Program-made: the position numbers and the translations under genes
In this document: one piece after another, positions 9,831-22,700 of the stretch
How the letters are laid out: the number at the start of each line of letters is the position of its first letter
Position numbering within the stretch: the stretch's first letter is position 1
Notes under the pieces: generated by a model
Database searches by the model: none
What the model was told of the DNA's origin: nothing
Seen by the model: the letters and a program-made list of their open reading frames with translations, nothing else
Origin: Enoplosus armatus
Lineage: Eukaryota; Chordata; Actinopteri; Centrarchiformes; Enoplosidae
DNA: 64,000 nt
Direction: 5' to 3'
Assembly: GCF_043641665.1 (NCBI RefSeq)
Contig: NC_092203.1
Span: 2,480,001 to 2,544,000, forward strand

Positions 9831-12154
9831 ATGTTTCGGAGAAAGCTGACAGCGATAGATTATCACAATCCAAATGGATTTGACTGCACAGGTAAGAAAA
9901 AACGCGTCAGTGAGCTGTTGAATGCGGTTCGGTGAGTGTAACGTGGAGCCGGCTAACGTGTACGCAGGTCCCGTCACTGGCGACAACGACATGCCGGACT
10001 CTACTATTAAAATAGTTTTATAGTGCTTTTTCTGGCTGACAAACCTACGTGCATTGAAATATGAGATAAAATTTTTTTACAGCCTGTTAATACGCCACAC
10101 TTTTATTCGGCACAGCTAGTTGTGTCCACCGTTTTATTCTGACAAAATGTCAATGTTATGCTGTCTAACTCTAAAATTAGCAATTTAGCAAGCAATGTAG
10201 CTAACGTTAAAACTACGAAAAAGGGCTCATTACTGGGCTGTAAATGTCAATGTACCACGGTCAGAGCAGTGCATTAAACTGCTAAATAACGCAAATGTGA
10301 CAATTTAGAAAAGTAGCAGGCGCAAAGCAACATGTTACCCTGCAGCCCCTTATGTTGTAGTTCATTATTTATTCAGTTGTCTCCCTTACACGACGCCAAA
10401 TGAGTGTACGTAGCTGCTGAGAAGTCGACGTTTGTCCATCGATCTGCAAATGTGCACCCGTCTTCTCCTCTCTGCTCAGATGAAACACAGTTTAGGAACT
10501 GCATCGTGTGGCTGGAGGACCAGAAGATCCGACATTATAAAATCGAGGACAGAGGAAACTTGAGGAACATCCCAAGCTCGGACTGGCCACAAGCCTACCG
10601 GAAGGTGAGCCCCACCGTCCTGCTGCTATTGTCAAGAGAGTTTATGATACCGTGGTCCATTGCCAAACTTGGTATTTATGAATAGGAATTCGGCCTGCTA
10701 CCAGAGAACTGTACTATCACTGTGGTGGAGCACTTTTTCACATGCATGATGTGTGTGTTGAGTGTCCTTTGTCCTGTGTGCAGTACCTGCAGGACGTGAA
10801 CTGTCCATTTGGAGTTCAGGAGAGGCAGGAGGCTTTGGACTGGTTACTGGGCCTGGCTGTACGATACGAATATGGAGACAATGGTAAGCTGTAGTCAAGA
10901 CTGATCATCCCTACATAGACATGTCTGAATGTGTGCTGCCATGCTGCAATACTGATGATGGCCAGTAGATGGAGGCATTGTAAAAGGATCGATGTCTTCT
11001 AAAGATGCCAGCTCACCAGCCCCCTTTCACTGCACGGTTAACTCTTTTATTCTGTTTTCTTTTACTTGGATGTGTTTGTCCTCAGTGGAGAAGTACAAGA
11101 ACTGCGAGCCGCTGGCAGCCTCCAACAGCGACAAAGCAGTGGACCCTCTGGTCAATCTTGACAGTAAGCCCCTCTGCCCCTCCTTCCGCATTCTCGCCTC
11201 TTCTTTTTTGATTTCTTCGCCCCTTTTCGCTCCAGGCGAAAGATGGGAATCACCGTGTGTTTGTGTTGTGCAGGTAATTCTCCAGCTTTCAAAGCAGGGG
11301 TGACCGCTCTGTCCAACATCCTGAAGATACAGCGACATGATGACTACCTGGTTATGCTCAGGGTGGGAGTCTGCACATGAGCTGTATACGTGTCTCTCTT
11401 TGCTTTTACATTTCTATACTAATATATACACTTATGTAACTGAAATTGTCATATTAATCAGTCTGTGTTTTCGTGTACTCCTGCCAGGCCATTCGTATTC
11501 TGATCCAGGAGAGACTTTCTCCAGAAGCCATCACTAAAGTCAGCCAGAACAGAGAGGTATTGTAAATTAAAGATAAACATATTTTGCTTCATGGTATCTA
11601 GAGGTTCTTCTTTTTACATTACAAGTACTTAAATGAAAGCCTTAAAGTTTTACTGCAGAGATTTTAGCATTGCAGTTCCACACAGTTGAGGGGGCTTGCG
11701 AGAGATGGATTGAAATTCAAACGGAGCGTTCTCTCCATAAGGAAAAGTCTTAGATTCTGTGGCTCTGTTTTGGTATTCACGTCACCCAGGTTGATATTGT
11801 CTCTTTGGTTGGACTGCAGCGGCCGTCATGTATATTTGTAACATTTCTATGTCACTGTGTTTCCCAGGGCATTCCAGTAACTTTAGACAAGCACATCTTG
11901 GGTTTTGACACCGGAGGTGAGTGCTGCTTCTCTTGAGCATTCCTGTGTGTCCGTTAACACGCAGTCATCTGTGGGAAAGTAAAATACATTTCTTCTCAGA
12001 CGCAACTCTGAACGAAGCGGCCCAGATCCTGCGCCTGCTGCACATCGAGGAGCTGAGGGAGCTCCAGACCAAGATCAACGAGGCCATCGTAGCCGTTCAG
12101 GCCATCATAGCCGACCCCAAGACAGACCACAGGCTGGGCAAGGTCGGCAGATGA
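9831..12154 (+). CDS. rtraf: RNA transcription, translation and transport factor (hCLE/C14orf166)
   Basis: Eight coding exons: 9831-9891, 10480-10604, 10784-10883, 11086-11163, 11274-11362, 11488-11556, 11868-11916 and 12000-12154. They total 726 bases, or 241 residues (human 244), with consistent phases throughout. RTRAF is a small nuclear/cytoplasmic protein of the tRNA-splicing ligase complex (with RTCB, DDX1, FAM98B and ASHWIN). It also associates with RNA polymerase II and with RNA transport granules. Recognisable segments include MFRRKLTAIDYHNPNGF at the N-terminus, NCIVWLEDQKIRHYKIEDR, NCPFGVQERQEALDWLLGLA, RAIRILIQERLSPEAI and a C-terminal helical segment beginning LNEAAQILRLLHIEELREL, which is coiled-coil-like. 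The ATG at 9831 begins the family's conserved N-terminus. It is convergent with nid2, as in human. Confidence 0.98.
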
Positions 12155-12891
12155 GAGCGAGGATGAAGAGGGACGCTGGAGGAAGGAAAAGGAGGGACTG
12201 AACCACAGGAGTTTTAATTTGATTTTGAGTGGAAAAGCCTTTCTTCGTTTCAGCTGGACATAAAGGGTTTGGGGTTTTTTCCGTTGTTGCATGAGATCAG
12301 ACTGTTGGAAATTTGGAGCGAAGTTGATGCCAAGATTTCAGATGCTGTCTTTCATTTTTGTAGTTTCTGTTAATGCTTCTTTCAGTCCTTCATTTCTTCA
12401 GAGACTGAGGTTGAACCTTCTGATTATCTCCTGGCTGCCACAATCTCTCCCTCAGTAGAATCACAGAGAAGCTCCTGAAATATTCAAACTGACAGTTATA
12501 TTTGTTTCTTCCGTTTCCAGAGAAAAATGTTATTTTGAAATGGTTTACATTGACGCTGTGTGGGGAAAATACATAAATACAGCTGAACAGAGTCTGGCTC
12601 CTGTGCTTCTTGTGGGGTGGCTGTTTGGTGATGATTTTCCTCCGTTAAGCTTCTTAAAAGGAGCATCAGAGTTTGGACGTAAACACAAAAGAACGAAAAG
12701 TCTGTCAAGTACCAAATCACATTTTATTGTTATAAATATCACATCTTATAAAAAGATAAAGATTTGAAAAGTAGTAGTAGTAAAAAATATTTGGCCAAAA
12801 AAAAAAGAATGTAACGTCATGTCATCGTGTGTGAAATACAGATTAGTAGTGCAGAGAAGTATGGCAGGACTGTAGTCGCTGTGATCTGAAC

Positions 12892-12897
12892 AATAAA
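12892..12897 (+). terminator. Candidate poly(A) signal of rtraf
   Basis: AATAAA about 740 bases after the rtraf stop. It adjoins a dispersed repeat, so an earlier non-canonical site is also possible. Confidence 0.4.
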
Positions 12898-13140
12898 CTT
12901 AGCTTAGCCTAGCATACAGACTGATAGCGCGGCAAAGCAGCCAGCCTGGTTACCTGCCAAAAAATAGCCGGTATAACAAGATATAACGTGAGTGAACTTT
13001 CGCCAAGCTAGCAGTTTCTCCCTGTTTTCAGACTGTATGCTAAGCTAAGCTAACCGTCTCCAGGCTGTGGCTTCATATTTAACGTACAGACATGAGTGGT
13101 ATCAGTCTTCTCATCAAACTCTCAGCAAGACATTTAACCA
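12896..13140 (+). repeat. Dispersed repeat, family A (copy 1)
   Basis: Carries the family core GCTAAGCTAAGCTAACCGTC followed by GGCTTCATATTTAACGTACA, GACATGAGTGGTATC and CTTCTCATCAAACTCTC. Related copies are at 21540-21700, 24838-25147, 42330-42425, 43010-43110 and 44660-44765. It resembles a short non-coding interspersed element common in percomorph fish; the class is not determinable here. Confidence 0.65.
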
Positions 13141-13461
13141 TTCCTTTAACCTGTTTTTATTTCTGTCCAGAATCCACTCTGAATGCTAAATAATCAGACT
13201 GAATCTAAAAGCCCCTGTGGTCCTCTGACCAAAAAACAAAATCTGATGCTCACGACAGAATTTTGGCCGGAACAGTTTTAAAGCTCTTCTCGTCATTAGT
13301 CTTTGGCTTTAAAGAACAGAAAACCTACACTCATACATTTTACAATCTGATTTCATTGTTCTGTAGCTTTAATTGATAGAAAAACAAAAAAACTCACGTA
13401 CAAAAATACAGTAGAAAAAAAAAACAACTAAAAATGAGGTATAAAACAAATTTACAAAACA

Positions 13462-13467
13462 TTTATT
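13462..13467 (-). terminator. Candidate poly(A) signal of nid2
   Basis: Minus-strand AATAAA 233 bases after the nid2 stop. A second one at 12723-12728 would extend the nid2 transcript into the rtraf 3' region. Confidence 0.4.
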
Positions 13468-13699
13468 TTGGGGGTTATATCTTTATGGTGAGATAATGGG
13501 GTTGGGGTCAGGGTGAGTGGAGGAGTTGTAAATTTGTTCTGACGGTCGATATGGCGACAGGAAGCCATCTTGCTCCCTGCTGAGTGTCCTTTCTTCTGAG
13601 GGACACCGGAGGGGGCACTTTTTAGGGTGGTCCTGCCCTCTGATCAGGAATCGCCCCAGAACTTTAGCACCAAAGGACCCTGCGGCTGCCAGTCCTCCG

Positions 13700-13710
13700 T
13701 TAGTGGCTCC
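13700..13710 (-). other. nid2: nid2 terminal coding micro-exon (11 bases)
   Basis: The exon 39 donor at 15623 leaves one base of a codon. Joining to the acceptor at 13711 (TCTGTGTCTCAG) gives Gly-Ser-His-stop, so the protein ends CLSGSH. This lines up with the CPTGRK end of mammalian NID2. The stop is at 13702-13700. Confidence 0.8.
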
Positions 13711-15365
13711 CTGAGACACAGAAATCACACATTTATTATCAAATAGCTCATTTTTATGACTTGTATTACATTTCTAGTGGCAGTACAAACCTTTTTTTTT
13801 TTCTCTAAGCTTTTAGCTGCAGGTGGAAATTAGTGACGTTACGTTTGCGAAACGATCCGATTCTCTTCAGCGGCTCTTTGGTACGAACGAAGGCAAGTTT
13901 GACTCTGATCCAAATGGTACCCTATCATTAGTGATTATTTTGCAGATAAACACAGTAACCCCCGCCCCCTAAAAGAAAAGAAAAAAGAACGATGTGCCGT
14001 TCTTTTGAAAGCAACAGAGCCATGAGATCCGGCTCCCGGCAATTCCCATCACGAGTGGAAACGAAGAGTTAAAGGTCTGATTCTTCTCTTCCTGTGTGAC
14101 TCCAATTGTGACAGGATGAAAGCTTGAGTGCTCCAGAGGCCTAATGACAGAACAAACAGACCCTCCATCGTGAACAAAGCCCTACACTTAACAACTTGTG
14201 GCGACTGAGAGTTATCTCCGTAAAGTGCATGTGTGTGTGTGTGTGTGTATTCAACAATAACAGCTTTTGAGCCTCTTACAACCAGCTCCTTAACAAGTGT
14301 GTTTTAGAGCTGTCATCACGGTCAGAATTACACCACACGTCGACGTCTTTGAAGCAAGCGGCTGTTATTTAGTCTGAGGCTTTAGAGAGCGTTAGAGGAC
14401 GCGCAGGCGTGACATTTACAGCGACACACACCAGTGACAGCCATCATTCTGACCATTTTGAGAGCCGGACATGCAAACTCTTCTATCACGACCAGATTTC
14501 ACGCTCTCTGCAGATGTGTGTAGCTCTGACAGCGACATCTGCCAAGGTGCTACTTTAGGGATTATCCTGCGTTCAGAGGGGTACTTTGTACTTTCAAGGT
14601 GTTTAACACAAGGCTTTGAGAGGACGCGAAGCCATCTGCAGACATCAACACATCAAACATGACACACACAAGCACAAAGTACAGGTAGAGGGTCGTACAC
14701 AGCTGCATAATCATTGTTCTTTGGTCGCATGCACGCACACACACAGGTCCCAAGTAGAGGGTCGCAGACAGCTGTGTAATCTTGTGTGTATTTTGTGGGT
14801 GTACGTGAAGTCACCACACACACTCACAGGTGTAGGTGTGGAGTAGAGGGTGTAAGCCAGCTGTGTGATGACTGTCTTCTGGGTGCAGGGTGATGAAACA
14901 CAAACTTGGCTGCATTTACATCAGCCGAAAAAATAATTTTTTTGACTTTCAGAGCTCAGTTTCTCACTGAAACCTGCAGATTCTTTTTTTCACTCAGGCC
15001 CATCATGCCTCCAATATACTGGTAATGATTTACTTTATATGAAAACTATTCATATTTGATATCTAATGTGATTCATTTATGCAGGTTGTTCAGATGTATA
15101 TTTAGCATTTGACTCCCCCAGACATGGGGTACGTGTGTATTAATATATTATATATATATATTATATATATAATTAATATATCCTGTGTTTCCATTAGACT
15201 TGAATGCAGCATTTTCCTCCACTACATCATGTTAGCTGTGTTTTCTGTCTTGGTGTAAATGCAGCCTTCAGGGTTAAGGTGACATCTGGTGGGAGTTGAC
15301 TGATGTGATGACATCACTGAACACAGACCAATGAGCTCACTGTCTGGTACACCTTGAAGTCAGTG

Positions 15366-15421
<56 letters not shown>

Positions 15422-17249
15422 CGTTTGGTTGTTATTATACAGAGCCAAAATTACACACCTGAACAGAGTCTGATTAGAGTGTGTGTGTGTGAAAGAGAAG
15501 TGAAAGAGAGTGATAGTGTGTGTGTGTTTGTAAGAAACAGCGCGGCATCCACATTAAATCAATAAGACATCAAACCATGTTTAGCGTTCATTAAAACATG
15601 AAAAAGTACAATTCATATCTCACCTGATAGACATTGGCTGGTTGCTATGGCGATGCCGTACAGGTGAGAGCGCTGGTCAGGCAGGTATTCATCGGTGAAC
15701 TGACTGCTGTCTTTGCTCACTACGATCACTCCGTCCCTACGAGGCAGCAGACAGAGAGAGAGGCGGTGAGGATGGGGACGGCGGCAGGGCTTCACTGATC
15801 AGTGATCAGTAATGTATAAAGACAACAGGGCTGTAAAAAAAACCTCATAGACAGAAAGATGAGTGAAGATGGCTACCTCCTCCAGTCAGTGTAATAGAAG
15901 TGGTTCCTGTAGTACACCATGCTGAAGGGGTAGTTGAGACTGGGGTGGATCACTCTTCGACCTGAACCGTCCGGGGACACACACTCTAAACGCTTTGTAC
16001 CTGACACAGAGCCAAGGAAAAGGTGGATCATTACTATCTTAAGTATAATAAGCAGCATGGCCTCTGTCTGTGGTTTTATACATTATGCATATATTACGCA
16101 TTAAGTATTACTAATTCCTGACATGACTAGTAATAGAGGCAGAAGCAGTGGACCAGTGGTGACATAGACAGTGAAAGTGTGTACCTGCATCGGCCCAGCA
16201 GACTTGTCCTGAAGACGAGTCGTACGTGAGAGCATTTGGCAAACCAATCCCGTCAGACACCACCACCCTGCGGTTCTGACCGTCCACTGACGAACTCTCG
16301 ATCTTAGGAGCCTCTCGGTTCCAATCTGTCCAATACAGAGTACTGCAGAGAGAAAAACACGAGGGGTATAGGTTAAGTTATGATGCTTAAACTCCATTCT
16401 GTGAACGATTTATCTCGGCTGGATTGGCATCTTTGTTGATTTAGAGTGGACAAGTAGACCTGTTTTTGCAGTTAGACTGTGTTTTTGGGATGCAGTTGTT
16501 TTGACACTGAGCGCTGGGATCTGGCTAATATAAGGAGACAAGAGGAAAAACACACATACACACACACACACACAGAGTGGGTACATAGAGGTACAAGAGC
16601 ACAGGGCTCAAGGGACCAGCTGTCTCATACTGATGAGGTCACGGTCAGGTTACTCTGAGCAACGTGTGACCTTTGACCGCAGCTCTCCCACTGCATTTTT
16701 CTGTATTTCATCTGTACATATCAGAAAATATACACATTTCCTAATTTTGAATAAACTAGTGCCTTCATGTTTCAGGGGTGTGTTTTTGTGATGAATGAAA
16801 TCATATTTATTGTTGGCCTGAAGCGCTGTTAATAGAGTGTGTGTGGGCTGCTTTTCATCTGTAGATGATGGTGTACATGTGGGCAGTCCACTGGGATCTA
16901 CAGGTAATACACACCACATGAGCAATCAACTTACCCACACACACACACACACCATGGGTTTATGAGTGCGTGTGTTAATCAATTTGATGAACGTATGGGC
17001 GAGCAGATGTTGGTGTATGAGACGTGCATGCTTTTAGAATGTGTGTGCGTGTAGTTTTGGGGTGTCTGCTTTGCTGTGTGTGGTTACATCTCTGTGTGTG
17101 TGTGTGTGTGTGTGTAAGGGCAACATGTGCAGGCTCAGAAATCACAGAGCACATGCCTAATCATAAGTGTACCCGTGTGAAGCAGTAATTACCTTTAGGA
17201 CTTGGCTTTTTGTCAGAATACACACACACACACATTTATATGTATACAT

Positions 17250-17308
<59 letters not shown>

Positions 17309-17560
17309 GCTTTCAGTCAGAAAATAAACTTAAAACTGTCAAACCAATAATGTGAAACACACATTTAAGGTTTTATGATTTGGGTTGTTGCTGTTATGTT
17401 TAATCATTTGTATCAACCACATTAACACACACACACACACACACACACTCTCTGCCTCATACACACGCATACCTGTTGATTATGTGATTAGTTGCAATGA
17501 TGAAAAGCAGATGTTATTCCTGGAGAGCTGACCGATGAAGGCCTCATGCTTTCATCACGC

Positions 17561-17599
<39 letters not shown>

Positions 17600-19736
17600 T
17601 GAGGGACGGTGTAGGATTAATAGCATCAGTAAATCCAGTACAGCCTTCTTGGCTCAGTTTGGTGCAACACCGTCAGCGAAAGCATTAAAAGTCACCGATG
17701 ATCAACATGCGTCGCTAAAGGGACACTCCACCCTAAAACCTAAATCCCATCGATTTTCCTGCGATCGCCTGTCTCGTACTGATGAAGTCATGTTTTCAAG
17801 TCTAGAATCCAGTCAACAAAGACCCTTTCTGCTAAACGGCTTTAAATATAATCTGCACTGTGCTAATGAATTAGACACAGGCCTTGTTGACTCATAGCTT
17901 GTCTGAGGATTTAAATGTGTTTGACTTCATGGTCGTGCTAATGGGCTGAAAACCATCTGTGCCCTCTTCTGGTATAAACTCACTGTGGATACAGTGAAAG
18001 CTGTATCTCATTCTGCCTCAGTGGAGCCCCTCCAGGATGTTACACTCGATCGCGAAGAGAGTGTGTGGGCGCTTGTTTGTTTCTTGCTCAGGGAAGAGAT
18101 TTGTACATGTTTGCAAATCCAGACTAAACTGTCCCAAGGCTTTAGAAGTGTTGTGGCTCGAGTTTTTTTTTGGCACTTAAAACTTTAAGCAAGACGAAAC
18201 AACAAACGCCAGAAAGACAAAAACAGAAGCTGGTGGATGGACAGAGGGCTTTACCCAGTGGAAGAGTCCACTATGATGGCCCGGGGGTTGACCAAGTCGG
18301 CGTCAAACAGCGTCCGCCTCCCACTGCCGTCCAGGTTGGCGCTTTCGATCATGTCAGGGTTTGAGTCGACCCAGAACATCAACCTACGTTTTGCGTCCAC
18401 CGCCAAACCCTCTGGACTGACCAGATCTGCATGGAGCAGGGGGACCATATAGAAAGCATTAAGATCATTTAAAACGTCACACAAGATTTTTGATAGAAAG
18501 TAAGGAGTGCATGTGTGCGTTCTTACTTGTGTTAATGAGTATCTCGGGCTCGGCTCCAGGTGCCATCGAAGCTCTGTTGATTGTTCTTGCAGACAAATCT
18601 GTCCAATAGACTCGGTTCTCTTGGCAGTCATAGGCTATACCAACAACTATGGAACCCTGGACACACACATATGAACATAAACACACACATAATGAGATTT
18701 GTTAACATAATTACCGCCACATCAGTATTGACCTCGCCCCTTTTATTGTTTGTTCCATTTCCGGTTGCTATTGCGGAATTTTTTATTTATGAAGAGGTCA
18801 TATGGCCTGACACCACCTCATTCACCGCAGATTTCAGATTAAAAAGACCTTTGGTACAAAGGTGGTCACCATTAACTAGCTGATAACTAGCTCAACTAGC
18901 TCGCTTTATGTTGTAGCAGTGGCTAGAGCTGATCTAATTAGCAATGGCGTGTAGATAGCAGTCAGTGTTCTGTCCTTAAAGTTAATGCAACATTAAACTG
19001 TAGAACCGGTGAGATATTCAGGTAAAATGCAGATGTCAACCTACATAATGCGACACATTCCCACTTCTGGTGAAGACAGGAAGTTAAAATGCAAAACAAC
19101 GGAGCACTTCACAATAACACACTTTTATGCTGATGTAGAGAAAATTGGCTTTCAAAATGGGAGATAATGTTGAGTGCATTTCTTTCTATATTATCAAAGA
19201 ACCACAAGAACTAACTGTGTGCATGAGAACCAGCTAACAAAATAAACACCAGAGAGTAAAACTTGACAGAATGTATGCTCTTACATGTAGAGTCAGTAGT
19301 GTTTTGGACCGGGTCGCATCGAGTCTGGTCCCGTTGAGAGGCAACGCTCCTATTTTCTGTCCCTGAGCGTACAGCAGTGTGATGTCAGTGTTTGTCGGAG
19401 GGGTCACATCTGGACGGGGCAATGGGCGCACGGTGGGTGGGGCCACTGAGGGAAGGCCTGGGACAAGATTGGATAGATTAAAAAAAAATAAGTTTCAGCC
19501 ATGAATGGTTGCACAAAACAGTAGGAATCATTTCCACCATGTAAACAGACGTGTGGTACAGGCGGAAAGATACTTACACGCAGGTTTGACGACATCATGT
19601 GATCGGGTACCAGAAACCTCCCGCCCGTCCTGGTCCACACACCAGCAGTATGTGGTCTCTCCATAACACTGGACTGGGCTGAGAGACAATTCACTTTCTC
19701 AAGTAATTTGTCATAAAAAAACAATTTCAACTACTG

Positions 19737-19767
<31 letters not shown>

Positions 19768-22700
19768 GTGTGTACCTGAATTGTCCATCTGGCTCGCACT
19801 GAGGCACGTACTGTTGTGGCTCTGGTTTTCCACCATAGTGCTCAATCAAACTGGCCCTCCAGCGCTCGCACACACTCTCGGGGTGCTGGGTCGGAACCAC
19901 AGGGACTGAGGGGGACACAAATCAAACAAACCCTATGTTGTCACCATTTTTAAAGTTAAATAAAATGCCACGTGGTTGTAAGATTAAAATTCAGATCATA
20001 TTCTGTTGTAGTTTATCATTGTTTAATTAGATTCTTAGGGTGTTTTCTAGCTTGAGTTTATATAACAGTGATAGGTGGAGTGCTTGATTAATGGGGTGGG
20101 GAGGCCCTGTGTTTAAACAGGCACACACGCATACACACATCTTGCTTTTGTCAATACTGTTTACCTTGTAAAATCCCTTTAATAACTCACTTTATCGGAG
20201 AGCTTTAAAACTAAACCTGAAACCACTTTAGGCTTCCACTAATGTTTATACTGGCCTCTCTCTCTCTCTACACTTCTAATGTGAGACAGCACGGCTTCCA
20301 GACTGAGGAGGAGATTAGGATAATATTTGAAAGGTGGGTGAGAAGAGAACAGCTCTGTTGTGAGACATCAGAGAGGTAAAGAGAGACAAAGACTGACTAA
20401 ACAACAAGGCTGACGTCTCGCAATAGGTTTTTCCAGCAGGATTGATTATAGTGGAGGTTAGCGTGCTGCAACCCAGTCTGATAAATCACTTGGTTTTACT
20501 TCTATTTAACCACATGACCAAATGAATTTAGTGGGTCCTGTGTCTCTGACGACCTTGCATGTGGATTATCCACAAAATCAATGAGATTTCAATCCTCAGG
20601 CTGACTTACTGTGTTGGCAATGACTTGCGTTACTTATGTGGGTACACATAAATACAGACTGGCTTCAACCAGCGCACAAATTTGAGAGTTTAATGTGGGT
20701 GTTTGATGCCTACGTCATGTAAACTGCTAAATTTAATTTGTGAATACAAATTATGGGGTTACATCCACTCAAATAATGTTTCTTGTCTCAACTGCTGATT
20801 TGGACCAGAGGATATGAATGGCCAAACCGAAAATGAGCTGGAAATGCCCTTGCCTCCTTCATCATGAACTACAGCAAGGCAATCCCTGAATAAGGCTCCA
20901 GTGCAGTAACCACCAAAACATAAATACACAAAAAGACTGTAGTTGTACTGTGCAGCTGACTGCAGCTGAATATGAGACAAAATAGTCATAAATTATACGT
21001 TCAGATAAATTAGCCGAGCAAACATTCAAATCCACAAGCATGCGTTTCTGTCCGTCTGTGCATCTGTAGGGCGGGTGTGACACTGTTTTGTCACTCAGCT
21101 GGTCAGGCTGCACCGTCTTGTTTTGGTTTGGTTTCCTGGCAACAGCCGACAGCTCATCTTACCACGTAATGACCCCTTCAGATGTTTGGACGGTCATAAA
21201 TGGAATTTATAGCAAGAAGTGAATTTATAGAACGGCCACAGTGTGTACGATAGAGTGGGAGTGAGAGGGCGAGAGAGCATCAAACAGAGAGAGAGAGAGA
21301 GAGGCAAATAATCAGGTGATGGTTTTTCAGTTTAAATTGTTAATTTCCAAAAAGACATTATTAGATTTTCTTCTTTTTTTAGATTTTCAATCAATAGCAG
21401 TGGTGTACACTGCTTCTTCCTACCCAACTAATCAAATGAATAATTGTACATGCAAAGTTCATAAAAGTGCCTTCTTGTTCTAAAGCTCTTGCTTTGGTCG
21501 AATCACTGTGTCTATTCTAAAGTCTTAAAATTAAGTCTTGCCAAGAGATAAATGATAGCTGAGAAGATCAAAACCGCTCTCATATCTGTCTGCTAAATAT
21601 AGACTGCAGCCAGCAGCCTCTAAAGCTTTTCAGCTTTAATGATCTTCTCATCGAAATCTCAGCAAGAAAGCAAATAAGCATTTTCCCCAAAATGTCAAAC
21701 TATATGTCTCAAGCAGTGATAACTGTCTCACCTGGTCTGTCACAGTCTACAGATGGTGTACCAGGGGGTGTCCTGGTTCCTGCTCTCTCCTGTCCCCTAC
21801 CATCCACACACCAACAATGTCCAGTGGAAACGTGGCACTGAAATACATAACGATTAAAAACAATGTCATCAATAATGATAACAATAAGAAGAACAAAAAC
21901 AAGAAACAGAGGAATCATCACTGTCTGCACAGAGATCACAGCTGTACCTGTCGAGGTAGGTACTGTCCTTCTGCATCACACTGAGGTACGTAGGCTCCAA
22001 CAACAGGATATCCCTCTGGACCTGTAGCCTGGACACTGTCTCTGTGGTGCTCACAGTGAGTTTTAGGACGCTCTGGTTCATCTGGATAAGAAAAATGTAA
22101 AAAAAACATTAAGGAAATACCAATTTAATACATCAATATCTTTCACAGAGAAATATCATCAAAGTCGAAATAACTGTTTTAAGGTTATATGACCTCATTT
22201 CTTGCTTTTGCTGATGGACTCTCTTTCCTCAGTCCCTGTCCTCCTAAACCGTACAAGCTTTCCATTTTTAAAGGCTTTTAGGAGGTTTAGGATGTACTGT
22301 TTCCTCCCTGACTGTGCATAGGGTTTCAGTTTTTACCACACATCTTCTGCACTGAGGTACCACATGGTTCAGCACTCAGCCCACTACTATTCCTCCACAC
22401 ACGAAACCCCACAGCTCTATTGGGACAATCCAGGACCTTCCTGCTACCTTGTCCAACATCTACACATATCCTGCATGGACTACTATAAATCCATTCTGAC
22501 TGGGCTCCTAAAGTATTCTCTTAAGTCCCTAAAGCTCATTCTGTAAACTGCACAATGTTTAATTTTACCCACCATAGATTATCTATTCTGGCTTCCCATT
22601 TAGCTGAGAATTGAATGTGTCTATATGTTCTGCAACAAGTTTTGGGCAATCATACTTCAGTCAAAGAGAATTGACCTTTTCGCTCACCTGGTCTGTCACA

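Larger units (their letters stand above)
12155..13699. other. Convergent 3' regions of rtraf and nid2
   Basis: Holds the 3' untranslated sequence of rtraf (plus) and of nid2 (minus). Candidate poly(A) signals lie at 12892-12897 (plus) and at 13462-13467 and 12723-12728 (minus). A dispersed repeat copy lies at about 12896-13140. An 81-codon minus frame at 13483-13728 is nid2 untranslated sequence in the wrong phase. Confidence 0.6.

Noticed and set aside
10950..11040. C/D snoRNA in an rtraf intron (TGATGATG near 10953)
   Set aside because: No properly spaced D box or terminal stem was found.
13483..13728. 81-codon minus-strand frame as the real nid2 C-terminus
   Set aside because: The splice phase from the exon 39 donor is one base, which puts the acceptor in the frame ending Gly-Ser-His-stop. 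That matches the known nidogen-2 end, and the longer frame is out of phase and unlike nidogen.
15138..15182. AT-rich palindrome as a replication origin or TATA element
   Set aside because: It is a simple (TA)n-type tract deep in an intron with no other supporting signal.
20759..21113. Extra TY or EGF exon in the intron between TY modules 7 and 8
   Set aside because: Cysteines in these frames do not follow the PQC/CWCV or EGF spacing, and flanking splice sites are absent.
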